A stretch of DNA of 64,000 nt from Neelides folsomi (GCA_034687125.1 JAQGBZ010000093.1:1-64000); one strand, 5' to 3'; shown: positions 23,601 to 36,197, counted from the first letter of the stretch. The notes: a model not told the origin generated them from the letters alone. A program made the numbers and translations.

Positions 23601-24396
23601 GTTTCCACTTTAATAAATAATGGTTCGGTGTATGTTGAATGGCTTGGCTTATATAATGGCTTACACTTTCCTAATCTTTTTGTCTCGACCATTTTTTGAA
23701 TTTAAATGTAAAAGAGCGAATTTTATAAAAAGTTGGTTGTCTGGCGAGCGTGGAGGAAATCGATAGAGGAAATCTCCAATTGGCAATTTGAATTCTTTGC
23801 ACTCGATCAGGGATTATGAGGCCGAAGGGATGTTGGGAGGAAAGAAATGTCTTTTGTCGAGGGTCGTAATGGGATGAACCTCGAGAGGGTGGGACATTCC
23901 ATTACAGCACGAATACGACAAAGAGGAAGTCTATGCTTCCACAATGTATCAAATACAGTATATACAGTATATGTGGAATATATTAAATATAAATGGAATA
24001 TAGTGAATATAGAGAATATATGAGGAATATATAGAATATCAAATTGTATAGGTTCTATTGGCCCTTTCGGGAGTGAATGGTTTATAAGGGCAAGATTTGG
24101 ATTCCTCGTTCGATTCTTCCCTTAATGGTCCTTGTGAAGGGGCCGAAAGTCAGAAACTCGGGCTCAAATGGCCCATGGAATGAAAAATGGGGAACTTGGA
24201 ATGCCCGGGATTCAAAATGGGTCTTCAAATCTCCAAACTTTGTTTTCTCCCCGGGAGCGGGAAATCGGGTCGTTTGAATGGGAAACCCCTTTTCAAATCT
24301 CAATTCAACTTCTTTTTTTTACATTTGACGTCTCCTTCCGACGCCATTTCATTTCTTATCATTTCTCCTCCCGTTTGCCCGGCTGTCGTCAAGGGA

Positions 24397-24508
24397 ACGG
24401 TAATGGCCATCATGGTAACAGCCCTAAGTCGTCATGGTAACTACTTCGTTCTCATTGTAACTGCTCCAAGTTGTCATGGTAACTGCTCTAAGCTGGTCTA
24501 CTGTAACG
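24397..24508. repeat. 22-bp repeat around TCATGGTAACT
   Basis: Four to five copies share GTCATGGTAACTRCT (near 24411, 24431, 24453, 24474 and 24496) at about 22-base spacing. The core is one half of the X-box-like palindrome seen elsewhere in the window. Confidence 0.6.
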
Positions 24509-25629
24509 GGTCTCTTAAGTAAAATTAAGCATTCTGGACAATTCTCCGATAACGATTATTTTGGATAACGATTATTCTGAATTGTGATGAGAAATCGAAT
24601 TCTCCATTAATTGGAACTCAATTGGGGTAATTAAGGGGAAGTTGTTGGGAGTTTCCTCCGTGGTTCGGTTGCAAATGACTCTTTCCCTTAACGACGTCGT
24701 GAACGGAGGCCGTTGCTATAGACACTACACAGGATTTAGTGAGAGGACGAGGCGGGAATTTTGGAAAGGTGGCCATTTATTTAACCATTTCACTACTTTA
24801 TGAGATCCTTAATATCACTCTGTCCCTACACAAACTATTATTACAAAACATATAATACTAAAAGGGTTACTATACACAAAACTTTACTAAATTAAACCCT
24901 ATACTTAAATACTATGCAATGTTACTGTAATTACTTACTACTATAGTTACTTCATTTAATTTCTTTCGTTACCTTTTAGTTCCTATAGTTACTTCATTTA
25001 CAGATAGTCCCTATTTTAGTAGCTATACTATGTAGCTATGCTATTTAGTTAATGTTGCTATAGTTACTGTATTTAACTTGCTATAGTTGCAGCATTTAAT
25101 TGCTATGTTAACTAATTAGATTCCTAGAGTGACTAAATTCTAAATGGGACTTCTATGATCATATAGATATAGTATTAGTATATTAAATCGAGTTTGCTCA
25201 TTGATTATTCGATGAAGGGAAGGGGGAAGATTAAAGTTAGGGGAAATGCATTTAGTTTGGGGGAAGAGGATTTTGAACGATGTCCTAAATAGAATTAAGA
25301 AGATGAGAAATTATAATTAAACCCTCCATTTGGCGGAGGGGGAGGGGCGCAATAAAAAGACGGGGACTCCTGAAGGATTTCGGCAAAGCGCCAAATGGCC
25401 GTCGTGAACATGAAATTTATGGAAGGAGAAATGTCAGAAATCCGCATGGGAATCGGAGATTCGAAACTTTAGATTTGAATTCAAAATGGCCCTCAAATGA
25501 CAATTCAACATACAAATTCTCATTTCATTCTCATCTTACAAATCACAAATTTCAAAACATTATTAGTACAATATTCACAGTAAATATTCCCTTTATTTTC
25601 TTATTCTTAAATATCTTATTCAAAATTCA

Positions 25630-25815
25630 CGCTTTTGATTCGCTATTTAAAAATCCCGATTTTAGTTCATTATTAAACATCCTTCATTTTTCATAATCTC
25701 GTTTTGTTCATTATTTTAAAAATCAGGTTTTTATCATTATTTGAAAATCGCACATCTAATAATTAAAAAAATTGCACTCATTTTATTATTTGAAAATCGC
25801 GGTTATTTATTATTT
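25630..25815. repeat. Degenerate repeat, unit near TTATTTGAAAATCGC
   Basis: Five or six imperfect copies of a 28-35 base unit (CATTATTTGAAAATCGCACA, TTTATTATTTGAAAATCGCG). The same unit forms the array at 32161-32390, so this is a repeated family and not a single local expansion. Confidence 0.55.
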
Positions 25816-27653
25816 TTATGTTTGAGGTTTTTAGTTTTAGTGATTGAGTTTGTGGAAATGTATGGTCTATAAATAAAGGGTTTCGTTTTTTCCCAATTCT
25901 GTGTGTATGGGAATTGAAGGGGTTATTGGATGGCGTGAAATGTTCCCTAACTGTCTGAGCATCCTCCGAGCAAAAGAAGGAGGAAAAGCAGAGAAAAAGA
26001 AGGAGGGTGGATTTTCTCCATCGCCATTGCGTCGTTTCCCCCGGCCCTAAATCACTCCTCAACGGCTCTCATTTCCATTTAATCAACCATCACCGAAATT
26101 CAGGACGCATCAAAAGCCCAATCTCGCAAATTCCATCAAAGTCCCGCCAACTCTTTCTCCATTACATCAAAACCCACAATCACTTAAAACACCCAAATTC
26201 ACATTCATTCACATTACCATATTAAACAAACACACACACCTAACATAACCAAACCTAATATTCCAAAAACATTCCCCCGAAAATAATCTCCTTAAAATTA
26301 TTTTATCTTGATGAAAATGAACAACATAATAAAAATTTAATGCAAAAATAAAATCATTCAATTATTATTTTATTATTATTATTAACAGAACTTTAAATTA
26401 TTATTTTCTAAACCTTGCGGGGAATTTATGAACTAAATACTGTCTGGCGGGATTTTATGAGTTTTATGATTCTGTTCAAAAAATAAAAACATACAATTTC
26501 TATAATTTATAGTTTTTATAGACTTTATATAGACTTTGAGTAAAAAGACTTCTTTAAGTATTTTAGCAGAAAAAGGGTAATTTTAATTGTCTCACAAATT
26601 TCACCTCCCCGGTTCTAAATGTTTGTTTGAATTGGGCCGTGAATGGTTTTTGGAACTTCTGCGGTGGACGTCTCAATCACCCTCCCCAGGATTTATCCCT
26701 TTAATAATGGTGGCATTCATTGAAGTTGAAATCCCCTCCGAATTCCCTTCCTTGGAACTGGCGGAGGATTCTGGGTTGGGAGAAGTTGGGGATTAAACTT
26801 GGGGTCGTTTGGTTTGGTGGGGAGGAGAAATTGTAATTTCAGCCTTTGGATCCTTCGATGGGAACTTGAAGGAAACGCCGCCCTTCAAAACCCCACCCAT
26901 CCAACACACGGCCGCCATCATCCTTTCTTTATTGCCCAATTCTAATGAAGCCGTTAAGTTAATGGACAACCTTTTTTATCTAATTTACAACTTAATGCAT
27001 TTACCAAATAACTCACTTTAATGTATTTACCTAATAATGCAATACAATAATTCACATTAATTTAATTCATATGGATTCCATTATTACGTTCATTACAGTC
27101 ATTTCCATTACGCTCATGAAATTTTCAGTAATTGCATATTTGGAATATTTTCTTAGATATACAATATATACACAATTACATACATATACCTACATAATAT
27201 GTACTGTACATGTAGATATGATATTATGTAATTCTTATATGCGTATATATGGTTTTGTATTGTTAGTATTTATTATGTTAATAATGTCTTAAATATTTTC
27301 CTAATTTTATGACAATGTTAGAAAGGATATGAGAAGGAATTTTGTTTAATGTGTAATTAAGTAATGAGAATGAATGTGCTATTTTGCTTGGAGTGACATG
27401 AAAGCGTCATTAAGACTCGACATACGCGTCATCTCCCTCATCCTAACGAGAAGACTTAAAGAACAACTAAGCCTCTAAATTATGTACACATTCATTATAC
27501 TCACCCGTTAAACAAAGTTGTTAAATTTCCCTTCCCGCTTTCAATTTACAATTTCAAAAACTTCCTTTAATGTTTCCAATTCCAACTCTCATTATTGGAC
27601 AATTACAATTTATGTAATGTCGCATTTTATAGCACATGGCATTATTTAGTATA

Positions 27654-27793
27654 ATTGAGATTATTGGCTGTATTTAGTCTCATTGAGATTATTGGCTGTA
27701 TTTAGTCTCATTGAGATTATTGGCTGTATTTAGTCTCATTGGGATTATTGGCAATATTTAGCCCTATTAAGTCTATTGGCAGTATTTAGCCTT
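27654..27793. repeat. 28-bp tandem repeat, five units
   Basis: Three consecutive perfect copies (27654-27681, 27682-27709, 27710-27737) are followed by two diverged copies to 27793, then a fragment to about 27820. The unit contains GAGATTATTGGCTGTATTTA. Identity decreases left to right, which suggests recent duplication at the left end. Confidence 0.85.
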
Positions 27794-28409
27794 AAATTAA
27801 GATTGACTGTATTTAGTCTAAATGGAGTGAAAATTGTAGATAAGGAAATGTAAAGCGAGATTTAAGTTTAAGTTTAAAAAAAGTGTTGAGGTTTAAAATG
27901 GAAGTTTTAAGATCTGTGGAATGTCTAAATGAAAAATGGCTTTGTGGAGTTGAAGGGAGGAAGGAAGGAAAATTGATGTTTTTCACTTCCTCCTTTCTTC
28001 CCCTTCAAAATCCCCTTTGAAATTCCAAATCCAACCATGTGTTTTATTTAAACCCCTTCACTGCTTAAAAATCTCATTTTAAATATTCTTATGTACTTAA
28101 ATAATTCAATGAATTGAAATTCCCATTTTAAATCCATTGCAATTTAAATAAAAGATTGCAATTTTAATTTTTCATTTAAAGTCAAATTATGATTTTAACA
28201 TTTGTCGAATTAATATTTCAAATAATTAAATCTTTTAGTTAGATTGAAAAAAGTTATTTCTAAGTGAATGCTTAATAAATATTAGCCATTTTGGTAAATA
28301 TTTACTTCAATTTAGCAATTAACATGAATTTAGCAATTAACTGAATTTTGCATTTACTTAAATTTTCAATTTTGGTAAATTCTTGAATTTTTGTATTATC
28401 TTGGAGATT

Positions 28410-28706
28410 TTAAATTTTTCGGAGCGGATTTTCCAAAAGCGGGTATTTGGTCGTTTTAAGAAGCTGAGAGGTTTTTTGGGGGGGAAGGGAAGACTTGAAC
28501 TTTTCCTCGACTGCTGTGGAGTTTGTTGAATAAAAGTTTAACGTTCCCTTAATTACGGATCCCTCCATTTCCCTTTTCTTTCTCCCTCTTTGGAGTTTGA
28601 GTTTTCCGGGAGTTGTTTTGGGCAAATGTCGGTCGTTTCGCCCGTTTGATTCCATCTTGAAGAGAAAGAGTTTTCCTATTAGAATAATGGACCTATCTTG
28701 GCCCAT
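28410..28706 (-). CDS. Possible small nested ORF, 98 residues
   Basis: ATG to TAA, opening MGQDRSIILIGKLFLF and ending LLENPLRKI. The central part is very basic (KLKLQRGRKKREM). A pyrimidine-rich CTCTTTCTCTTCAAG just before an internal ATG could be a 3' splice site, giving a shorter protein. It lies in a GC-richer patch of the abd-A intron, on the same strand, directly after another open frame (28831-29067). No domain is recognised; it may be a chance frame. Confidence 0.17.
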   Translation of the reverse strand: MGQDRSIILIGKLFLFKMESNGRNDRHLPKTTPGKLKLQRGRKKREMEGSVIKGTLNFYSTNSTAVEEKFKSSLPPQKTSQLLKTTKYPLLENPLRKI

Positions 28707-28830
28707 TTCCCCTCCTCATTTCCTCAATCGTTTCCTCTACCAATGGTTTTCTTATCCTCGGGAATAATGAGTCGGAAGGGCGAAGGCTCATCAATATCAT
28801 AATAGCCAATGGAATCCAAATACGTTTCTT

Positions 28831-29067
28831 CTATCCCAAAGACGCCTTAATTCCTTCTCCGATTCTTCCCAATCTCCTCCCATAAAACTTCATTGTTTTT
28901 TCTAATGCTCCCGCTCCGGTTCTGATATCGGATTCAACCCTTTGGAAAAATAATATCAGAAAACCTACCAAGGTTCCAAGGTAGGAAAGCTCATAACGGG
29001 AAATTGGAATTCTCCTCCAAACTTTCTCATTACAGCTCCTTACACGTTCACATTCAAAAGACGGCAT
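28831..29067 (-). CDS. Possible small nested ORF with a hydrophobic segment, 78 residues
   Basis: Begins MPSFECERVRSCNEKVWRR and carries a hydrophobic stretch LSYLGTLVGFLILFF at about residues 27-41 that could span a membrane. A basic, Gly-rich end (YGRRLGRIGEGIKASLG) follows. A different minus-strand frame then stays open for about 40 codons past the stop (about 28720-28840) and also reads like protein (ETYLDSIGYYDIDEPSPF). This suggests either an unrecognised splice or a frame-shifted remnant. A GTAGG donor-like site follows ACCTTG within the hydrophobic segment, but no acceptor restores a long frame. Family not recognised. Confidence 0.2.
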   Translation of the reverse strand: MPSFECERVRSCNEKVWRRIPISRYELSYLGTLVGFLILFFQRVESDIRTGAGALEKTMKFYGRRLGRIGEGIKASLG

Positions 29068-29535
29068 TTACATATCGTATAAATCCACCATTTAAAGTAG
29101 ATATAGAAAATATATTCAATATACGTACCATATATGTATATAGTACATATTTACATACATACCTATACAGTATGTACTATACACAATTTTATTCCACTTC
29201 GAACTGTTCAATAAGTACACATAATGAAAATAACAGTCAATATTTTAAAATAAATATATGGCCAATAGCCAATAACAATAATGTTTATAATAACCATATA
29301 TTTATGTATGGTATGTATTTGTATGAATAGGAATTGTATATGGTACAGTATGTGTAATTTATGTTTAAGGGATTAAAAAGGGATTGTTATTAAAAGTATA
29401 TTTTACGAGGACATTTGGAGAGTGAGATTTTGATAATGTTGAATCAATGAATTGAATTTCTTTCTCCCTACTCCATTTTACTCATTGAGATTAAAAACAA
29501 CGGGAGGTTTTTAATATTTTATTTTCCTCTTTTAG

Positions 29536-29630
29536 ATTAACTAATGGAGTTTGGTCCTTGCGGATTCCTCCGCGTACTCGTCGTAAACAAATCCACTTCA
29601 GCTCCCATAACGACCAACACAGCGATGGAA
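29536..29630 (+). other. Exon-like segment on the strand opposite abd-A
   Basis: A strong 3' splice site (TTTTATTTTCCTCTTTTAG) is followed by 95 bases and a perfect donor (GAA then GTAAGT). Within it, ATG at 29544 opens a frame (MEFGPCGFLRVLVVNKSTS...) that runs to the donor in phase 0; unspliced it would stop at 29645 after 33 residues. It could be a 5' coding exon of a nested gene or an exon of an antisense noncoding RNA. No partner exon was identified. Confidence 0.3.
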
Positions 29631-30594
29631 GTAAGTGACTCATAATAATAAAACCCTATCACTCTAATTATAATAACGCCTGTCATAATCTCCCTTAAAT
29701 ATCACTCATATCATTCCCATATTTTTATTGATCCATATATCTACATATACTTTAAATATATTGTAATATATTGTACTATTATTTGTACTTTGAATATAAT
29801 CAAAAAACACATTTGTTTTTTTAAATAGGATTAAACAATTAAGTATTAACTATTGGGGTTTGGGATATTTAAGCTTAATAAAATGGCCGTATTTTAATCA
29901 TTGTATCTCCCTAATTTTAAATCCATAATTAAATGAAGGTAAAGATAGGCCTTGAGTGTTTTTGTAAAGCTAAAGAGGACCGTTAAGATTATTTTTATTT
30001 GTGAGCCATAAAAAAAGTAAGAGGGAATTTAAATTAAAATCGAGCGGGAATTTTAATCTCTTAAAAGCTGATGATTAAAATGAGGCCCGGAGATTAAAAT
30101 TGCATTAACGGGGGGAAATATGAAAATTTCGTTTTAAATTATTCTTCCAAATTCTCTCCCTTGTTTGTGTAAACCGGCGGAGGGAGATAAAAAGCGCGTT
30201 AAAAAGCGGTAGAATTTTTAATTGTTCTTTTCCGGGGGAAGGCGGGGAAGTTTGGATGTTTTTGAATGGGGGGAGTGAGTGGGAGTTATGACGATGGTTC
30301 ATTTACGATCTCCCGGGAAAGTAAAGCTAAGAGGAATGGCCTCAACGATCCTTCCAGAGACGTTGAGGAGACGATCAGATTTTAAGGATAGGAATCCCGC
30401 ACTTTCCCCGATCTCTCCCGCCCCGGTGGAACTCCGTTCGGAATAATAGGCTAATTCCATTTTCTCCCGACCACTTCTCCTTTATGGATATTATCCATGT
30501 TGGAGGAAACTTACGGGGGCCGTTCCCAAACTCCAAGGAAAGAATCACCCTGCGAGATGAACTTCGCCTCCAAATGCTCTATATACATCGTTCC

Positions 30595-30925
30595 CGGGTC
30601 TATAACACCCGGGTAGGGTAATACCCGGGTAGTATAAAACATTGAAGAGTAATACCCGAGTGGCATAACACATTCAACTGTATTACCCGGATATAACTCA
30701 AGCACACTACCCGGATATAACTCAAGTGGAAGTCCCGGGTAGTATAAGACATTTGGATGTAATGCCCGGGCTGTATAAAACATCGTGGGTAATATCCGAT
30801 AGTATAATACCCGGATACGGCTTGAAAGTGTAATACCCGGCATAATACTCGGAGTGTGATATCCAGCAGTGTGATGGTTGTGATAGTAAGATAGTTGTAA
30901 GAGTGATACCCGGGTAGTATAATAC
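30595..30925. repeat. Minisatellite of a CCCGGGTAGTATAA-type unit
   Basis: More than ten degenerate units share GTAATACCCGGGTAGTATAA with spacers of variable length (unit about 25-35 bases). The minus strand stays open for 150 codons across it (30963-30511), giving a Tyr/Pro/Gly-rich product with recurring YYPG and YTTRVL. A second minus frame of 110 codons is also open. This is best explained by the repeat lacking stops, not by a gene. Confidence 0.75.
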
Positions 30926-31284
30926 CCTTCAATTTCCCATCTCCTCCCGTTATATCTTCTCATTGGCTCAAGTCCGCCCGAGACGGGTTTGGGCAGAGGA
31001 GAATGGAGGTAATAGAAGTGAAGTATTATAAGGGGAGTAATGGAAGGAAGTATATCTTGAGATTAATATGCCACATGGAGGAAGCGATAATGAAGAGAAT
31101 AACCGGGAGAATTCGGAATTAGGCGGACCAACTGCCCCGTTAGGATTCCCATTTTCATCTCAAGGAATTGGAGGTTGGGCGGGGAAGTTTGGGTAGTCCG
31201 GGAGAAACTGCCCCATTACCCAAACCCCTCCACATCCCTCTCTTTAATAAATTACTTTCTCTCCGACTATCATTGTCGCAAATT

Positions 31285-31430
31285 CACCTTCAAAATCTCA
31301 TACAAAATCCAATTCAAAATCCCATACAAATTCCTATACAAAATCTTAAACAAATTCATATACAAATTCATATACATAATCTTATACAAAATTGTATACA
31401 AAATCCTATACAAAACTGTATATTAAATCT
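31285..31430. repeat. 11-12 bp repeat, unit near ATACAAAATCTT
   Basis: About twelve imperfect copies of CATACAAAATC or ATACAAATTCAT. The open frames over it (QNPIQNPIQIPIQN) are translated repeat. The phrase CTCATACAAAA is the complement of TTTTGTATGAG, which builds the array at 56535-56730. Confidence 0.65.
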
Positions 31431-32160
31431 TATTTCTAGTTCATTACTTCCCGCCATTAAACATTTTAAACGGTAAATTTATACTGGTGGATTTGAACCG
31501 AAATTTGGATTCAACTTTGGCAATTTTCTTCATTTGGAATTTTCTTGGATTTTTCGGGTGAGATTTTCTTGTAAATTGTGTTGATGTAAAAGAGTATATT
31601 TAAAATGCGCGGGCGTCGGTTGCAATAGCAGCCATCAATATTAAATAATGGAAAGATTAAATTGTGAGGGAGGGGACGGGAGGGGCGGGGAAATGTGAAG
31701 TGGCTCTCTTTCAAAATTTTCCCGGCTAATCTCATGTGTTTGAATGGGTCTCAAGGGGCGCGTTGGGGCTCCTCCACCCTAATGCTTTCTCTCCTCCGCC
31801 CAACGACTCTCCTCCTTTCTTCTCCGGATAACTTCTCGAGTAACTCCCGGGTAATGTGAGTCATATGGGAGGAGAAACTCCCTTCCCACTCCAGATTCCA
31901 AAGATGACGACGGCCATGTCGCTTCCTTTTTACGACTTCCCCTCTCAATTCCACGACCCAAACTCATTTCTTTACTTTTCTTTATTTCTCCCCTTTTCCC
32001 ATCACTTCAAACATGAAGGAAAAACACCATCGCCAAAATCCAATCTATGGAATCAGCCCTTTCCGATATTGGAAGTAGAAAAAATATTAATTTATATTGA
32101 AATTACTTTTATTAAAGTCTATAAATTTAAAGTGACTAAAAGATGCTCATGATTCAAATA

Positions 32161-32390
32161 TGGCGTCAATTTTGAAAATATTTAAAAATCGCTAGTTAAT
32201 TGAAAATATTTAAAATTCGCGGGTTATTTGGAAATATTTAAAAATCTAAGGTTATTAGGAAATATTCAATAATCTGTTTTTTGAAAATAGTATTTAAAAA
32301 TTGCGAGTTATTTGAAAATAGTATTCAAAAATGGCCCGTTATTTGAAAATAGTGTTTAGAAATGGCGCGTTATTTAAAATATTGTTTAAG
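32161..32390. repeat. 28-32 bp repeat, unit near GTTATTTGAAAATAGTATTT
   Basis: Eight degenerate copies, each with GTTATTTGAAAATA followed by TTTAAAAATSGCG. Same family as 25630-25815 in the same orientation, and possibly related to the TTTATTTAAAA stretch at 35570-35690. Confidence 0.65.
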
Positions 32391-33820
32391 AATTAAACAA
32401 TTGTTTGAGTTTACGTAAGAGTGTGTTTGGTAAAAGATTAATTACGGAAAAGATGTTTGTAAGTATTGAAGTATTCGTATTGATAATGAAAGCATGAAGG
32501 AGTTAATTAAAGTTTATTAATTAAATAATGCAGATGTGTTATAATGTAGATGGAATGGTTTTAATACTCGGAATGTTTGTATAAAAGTGCGGAGGGTGCA
32601 GCTGGGTTTAATCCAAGATTGTAATGCAAATGGTCCATGTATTCTCCCATGAGTCGGGGAGGTAAAGTGATGAGGATTGGAAGGAGGAGCTCCATAAAAG
32701 ACTCTCCCAGACAGAGTCAAATTTGAGAGGAAATTGGGAAATTTGCATAAAGTGTCCCATCTGGTGGAGCTCATTACGCTCTCCGAAATTGGCAAGAATG
32801 TGAAATGACCCTGAGGGAGGGAAAACCTCTGAATCGCCGGAGATGAGCGGAACAAAACGACCACTTTGCCCCTCGCAAGGCAAATAAATTCAAAACTTCC
32901 CTCCCCCATTAACTCGACCCGACTACTGGCCTTTTACATTTACCCGTCTTAACGACACTTCAAATGACTCGACTCACTTAAACTTAACTTTAATTCGCCT
33001 TCCATTCCTATTCAAATTTTAAAATTTACCGCCTTACTTATACTAACAGTCACCATGACTACGGCCCGACTATTAATCCCCTTCTATTAATTTTCAGTTC
33101 TTATCATTAAACTCACAATCTGACTCAATTACATCAATTATTGAAAGTCCAAGTAAAACTAAATGTTGTACAAATGCCGCATTATATAGTTCCTCATATA
33201 CACAATTATTCCAAAACAAATTTCTATTCCAAAATGAGTGTTACTATGACAACTATAAAAGTTCCCATGACTACTAAAAACTGTAACTATGCAAGAAATG
33301 TTCCTATGATTCTCAACAGTTACTATAGTTACAGTTACAGTTTATTTCCAAATTTATATCTGTAGTTAAGTTCCTATGTAGTTCCTGTATATTTTCCCAT
33401 GGCTTTGGATGTGAATGTAATTAGTTTGTAAATTAAATGAGGGAGAGACAAGAACGAGGGCGTGTAAATATTTACGAGTCTCAAATTTCTCCTTTATTTT
33501 GAAGGGGGTCGGAAATGGAGATTTGGAGATTCCTTGAAGATGAGAATGAAAATTTCCCAATGGCCACTTCCCAATTGTTCCTTCTGGGGGAAAAGAAGTG
33601 TTGATGTTGATGTTTCGCGCCCTTTGCTCTCGACATTCCTCCACTCAAATGGCACATTTCACTATTCTGCCCATTCACCCCCCGACTTTCATTTCATTTC
33701 ATGTAGAGGGAAAGTGTCGTGTCATTCGAGTTCACGACTCCCTTCATGACCCTCACAATATCAAACACTCTAAAAAAATCCAAGAGATTCAAAAAATACC
33801 CAAAAAGTCAAACAGACTCC

Positions 33821-33937
33821 AAAAGACTCAGATAGACTCATAGAATCTCATAAGGAATTCTAATAAACCAAGTAACTCATAGCAACTCATAGAGACTCAT
33901 AGCAACTCATAGAGACTCATAGTAACTCAGAGACTCC
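33821..33937. repeat. 20-bp tandem repeat AACTCATAGAGACTCATAGC
   Basis: Two near-perfect 20-base copies (33884-33903 and 33904-33923) sit in a longer run of the 10-base half unit ACTCATAGNA, with degraded GACTCAAA-type copies to the left. Confidence 0.7.
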
Positions 33938-36197
33938 AATATAAGAAAGATGTCCTTATAGGAACAATCCTTTGACACGCAACTGCCCTCACCCTCTTCC
34001 TCGCAATAAAACAATGATGAAGGGTCATAAAATGAACAAACACAAATCTCGGCCTTTTCATACAAAAATACTTTTTTCGACCTTTTTCTCCAAATTTGTC
34101 AAAAACTTCCATTTGGACACATTCTACAATTCTGAATCTTTTTAGAAGAGTTTTGGAAAATGATGCTGCTGGGAACCGGGCACATTATGCGCCAATGTGC
34201 TGTAACTATAGTAACTATAGGCCCTATTTTACAGAATCGCACTGTATAATATATGTAGTATATTATATAGATTTTGTATTTATATGGATATTGTATGGTT
34301 GATAATGTTGGGACAATGGTCAAAGTCGTAGAATTGAAAAAGTTGAGTGTAATGAAAGGGGAAGGATGAATGGAATCTTCCGGAACAACGACCGTCTCTT
34401 TTTCCACTTCCAGACTTCTTTTGTTGTGTCCTTTTTGGACATCTTTGAATCATCCTTTTCAGATCCTTTACACATTCGAGATCTTTTCGAGATGACTCGC
34501 CAAGGGATATAATAGCTTTCATATATTTAACCATTTATAACCCTTGACGACAACATGGATTTACTATTGAATATATCAACATTCTTATATCGACAACTTG
34601 ACTTGTAGTTAAGTATGAATACAGAATCTGTATTCCAGATCTACTGAGATATATCTGTATAAATATATCTGTATTTATAAAGTGTTTTTAAGGGTGGTGG
34701 TCCTTAACTTGAACCCAAAAGTTCAGTCATTGTATTGTAAGTATACATTTAACATTTTTATTGTCTGATAAGCACTGACTGTGGATTTATATAGAAAATA
34801 ATGTAACAATGGTTACAATGTGTTTGGGCATAATATTGAATGCATAAAATATTACCATCACAAAATACATTGGAATTTAACAATGTGTTAAATCATGTTT
34901 TTACTATTTCACTTCACAGTTAAAACCTTAAAACTTTTTTGGTGAATATCATAAATACAGATATTATTTATATATTGTAGTACTGTACTATACATATACT
35001 ATATAATAATCTGTATATTCTTATTTACAGATTATTATAGTATTAAATATGGCGATGTATATGAGATTTTAACATTAGGAATATTTTGAATATTTTGAAT
35101 TTATTGGGTATTTAATATAATATTAAATATTTACTAATGTTGTACTATACAAACTTATTGTTAATGAAATATTGTTATAGTGAGAGTGTTAAATACAGAT
35201 AAGCATTATTGATATATGGATATGGATATATGTATATTTATAAAAAAAAGTATTACAGTGTTAAGGATGGGATTAATTTGGGAATAAGGATCCGTAAGCA
35301 TAATGCTTTCTCTCCACTTTACAACTCCGTCGACTTTAATGGTAAAGTTTAAATGTAAAGTGTGTTGGGTGTAAGTGTTTTAAGGATACTTTCGAGCAAG
35401 GTGTAATTTAAATGGAGACATTTATGACCTATGAAACGAACATTTGAAAAGAGCCAACGCACGTTACCACTTTTATAATTCAACCAGCTTTTTTTTTATT
35501 TTTCCTTTAAAAACCCCCAAAAAACTTTCCAACTAACTTTCGCAAACTTCTTTACAAACAATTTTTATTTAAATCCTCCATTTTAAATCCTTTATTTAAA
35601 AGCGCTAATTTTCAAAATTCGCATTAAATTCTCAATTTTGAATTCTTTATTTAAAAACCTCCATTTTGAATCCCGCGCCATTCCCTTAACACTTTATTTA
35701 TCCTTCAATTGTGTAATTCAGTAATTGTAGAATTTTTCCAAGCTTATAAAATTTAAATTTAGCCGGTCTAATTGAACATTCCCGCCAACAATTCAGGGCC
35801 ATATCAATAAATCTGGTGGTTTTACGTTTTTCAACTCGGAAGTGACATTCGCCATTTTGTTCCACATCGGAGATTTATAAAATGTGGAAAGTTTCTAATT
35901 AAAAAGAGGCCGAAATGAGCAGAGGATTCAAATGACGTCCCATTCCAACTTCTTTTCCCCTCCACATGGAACTCGTTGATTTAAACGAATTTAAACCCGG
36001 GGACTTTGAGAGATTCCAAGGTGGCGTAATTAGAGCTCTCATACTCATCTTATTCATCTACCCGAAATCTCCAAGACATTTCCTTCCCATTTTCCTCCCC
36101 ATCTGGAAATGAGTTCCAGGTTCCTTAACACACTTTAGCCTTCCTTCTACCAGCGTTGCTAAAGGTAGCAACTAACTACATATTAACTATCTCCCAT

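Larger units (their letters stand above)
23601..27653 (-). other. abd-A: abd-A intron with GC patches and small repeats
   Basis: The patch 24060-24400 has CCCGGGA motifs (near 24206 and 24252) and overlapping frames on both strands. Single X-box-like motifs occur at 24715 and 25054-25067. The sections 25840-26080 and 26590-26930 are of mixed composition but without a supported gene model. Repeats at 24397-24508 and 25630-25815 are listed separately. Confidence 0.45.
27838..36190 (-). other. abd-A: abd-A intron, repeat-rich middle part
   Basis: Background of the several repeats and candidate exons listed separately. Moderately GC-rich patches (28430-29060, 30270-31210, 31660-31960, 32560-32910) are scattered in AT-rich DNA and hold CCCGGG-type motifs. 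An ORF of 130 codons at 32517-32909 (minus) overlaps a second minus frame of 91 codons and has no further support. From 34550 to 36000 nothing beyond AT-rich sequence is seen. Confidence 0.45.

Noticed and set aside
32517-32909. 130-codon minus frame
   Set aside because: A second minus frame of 91 codons overlaps it, composition is mixed without domain features, and no start, splice or poly(A) signals agree.
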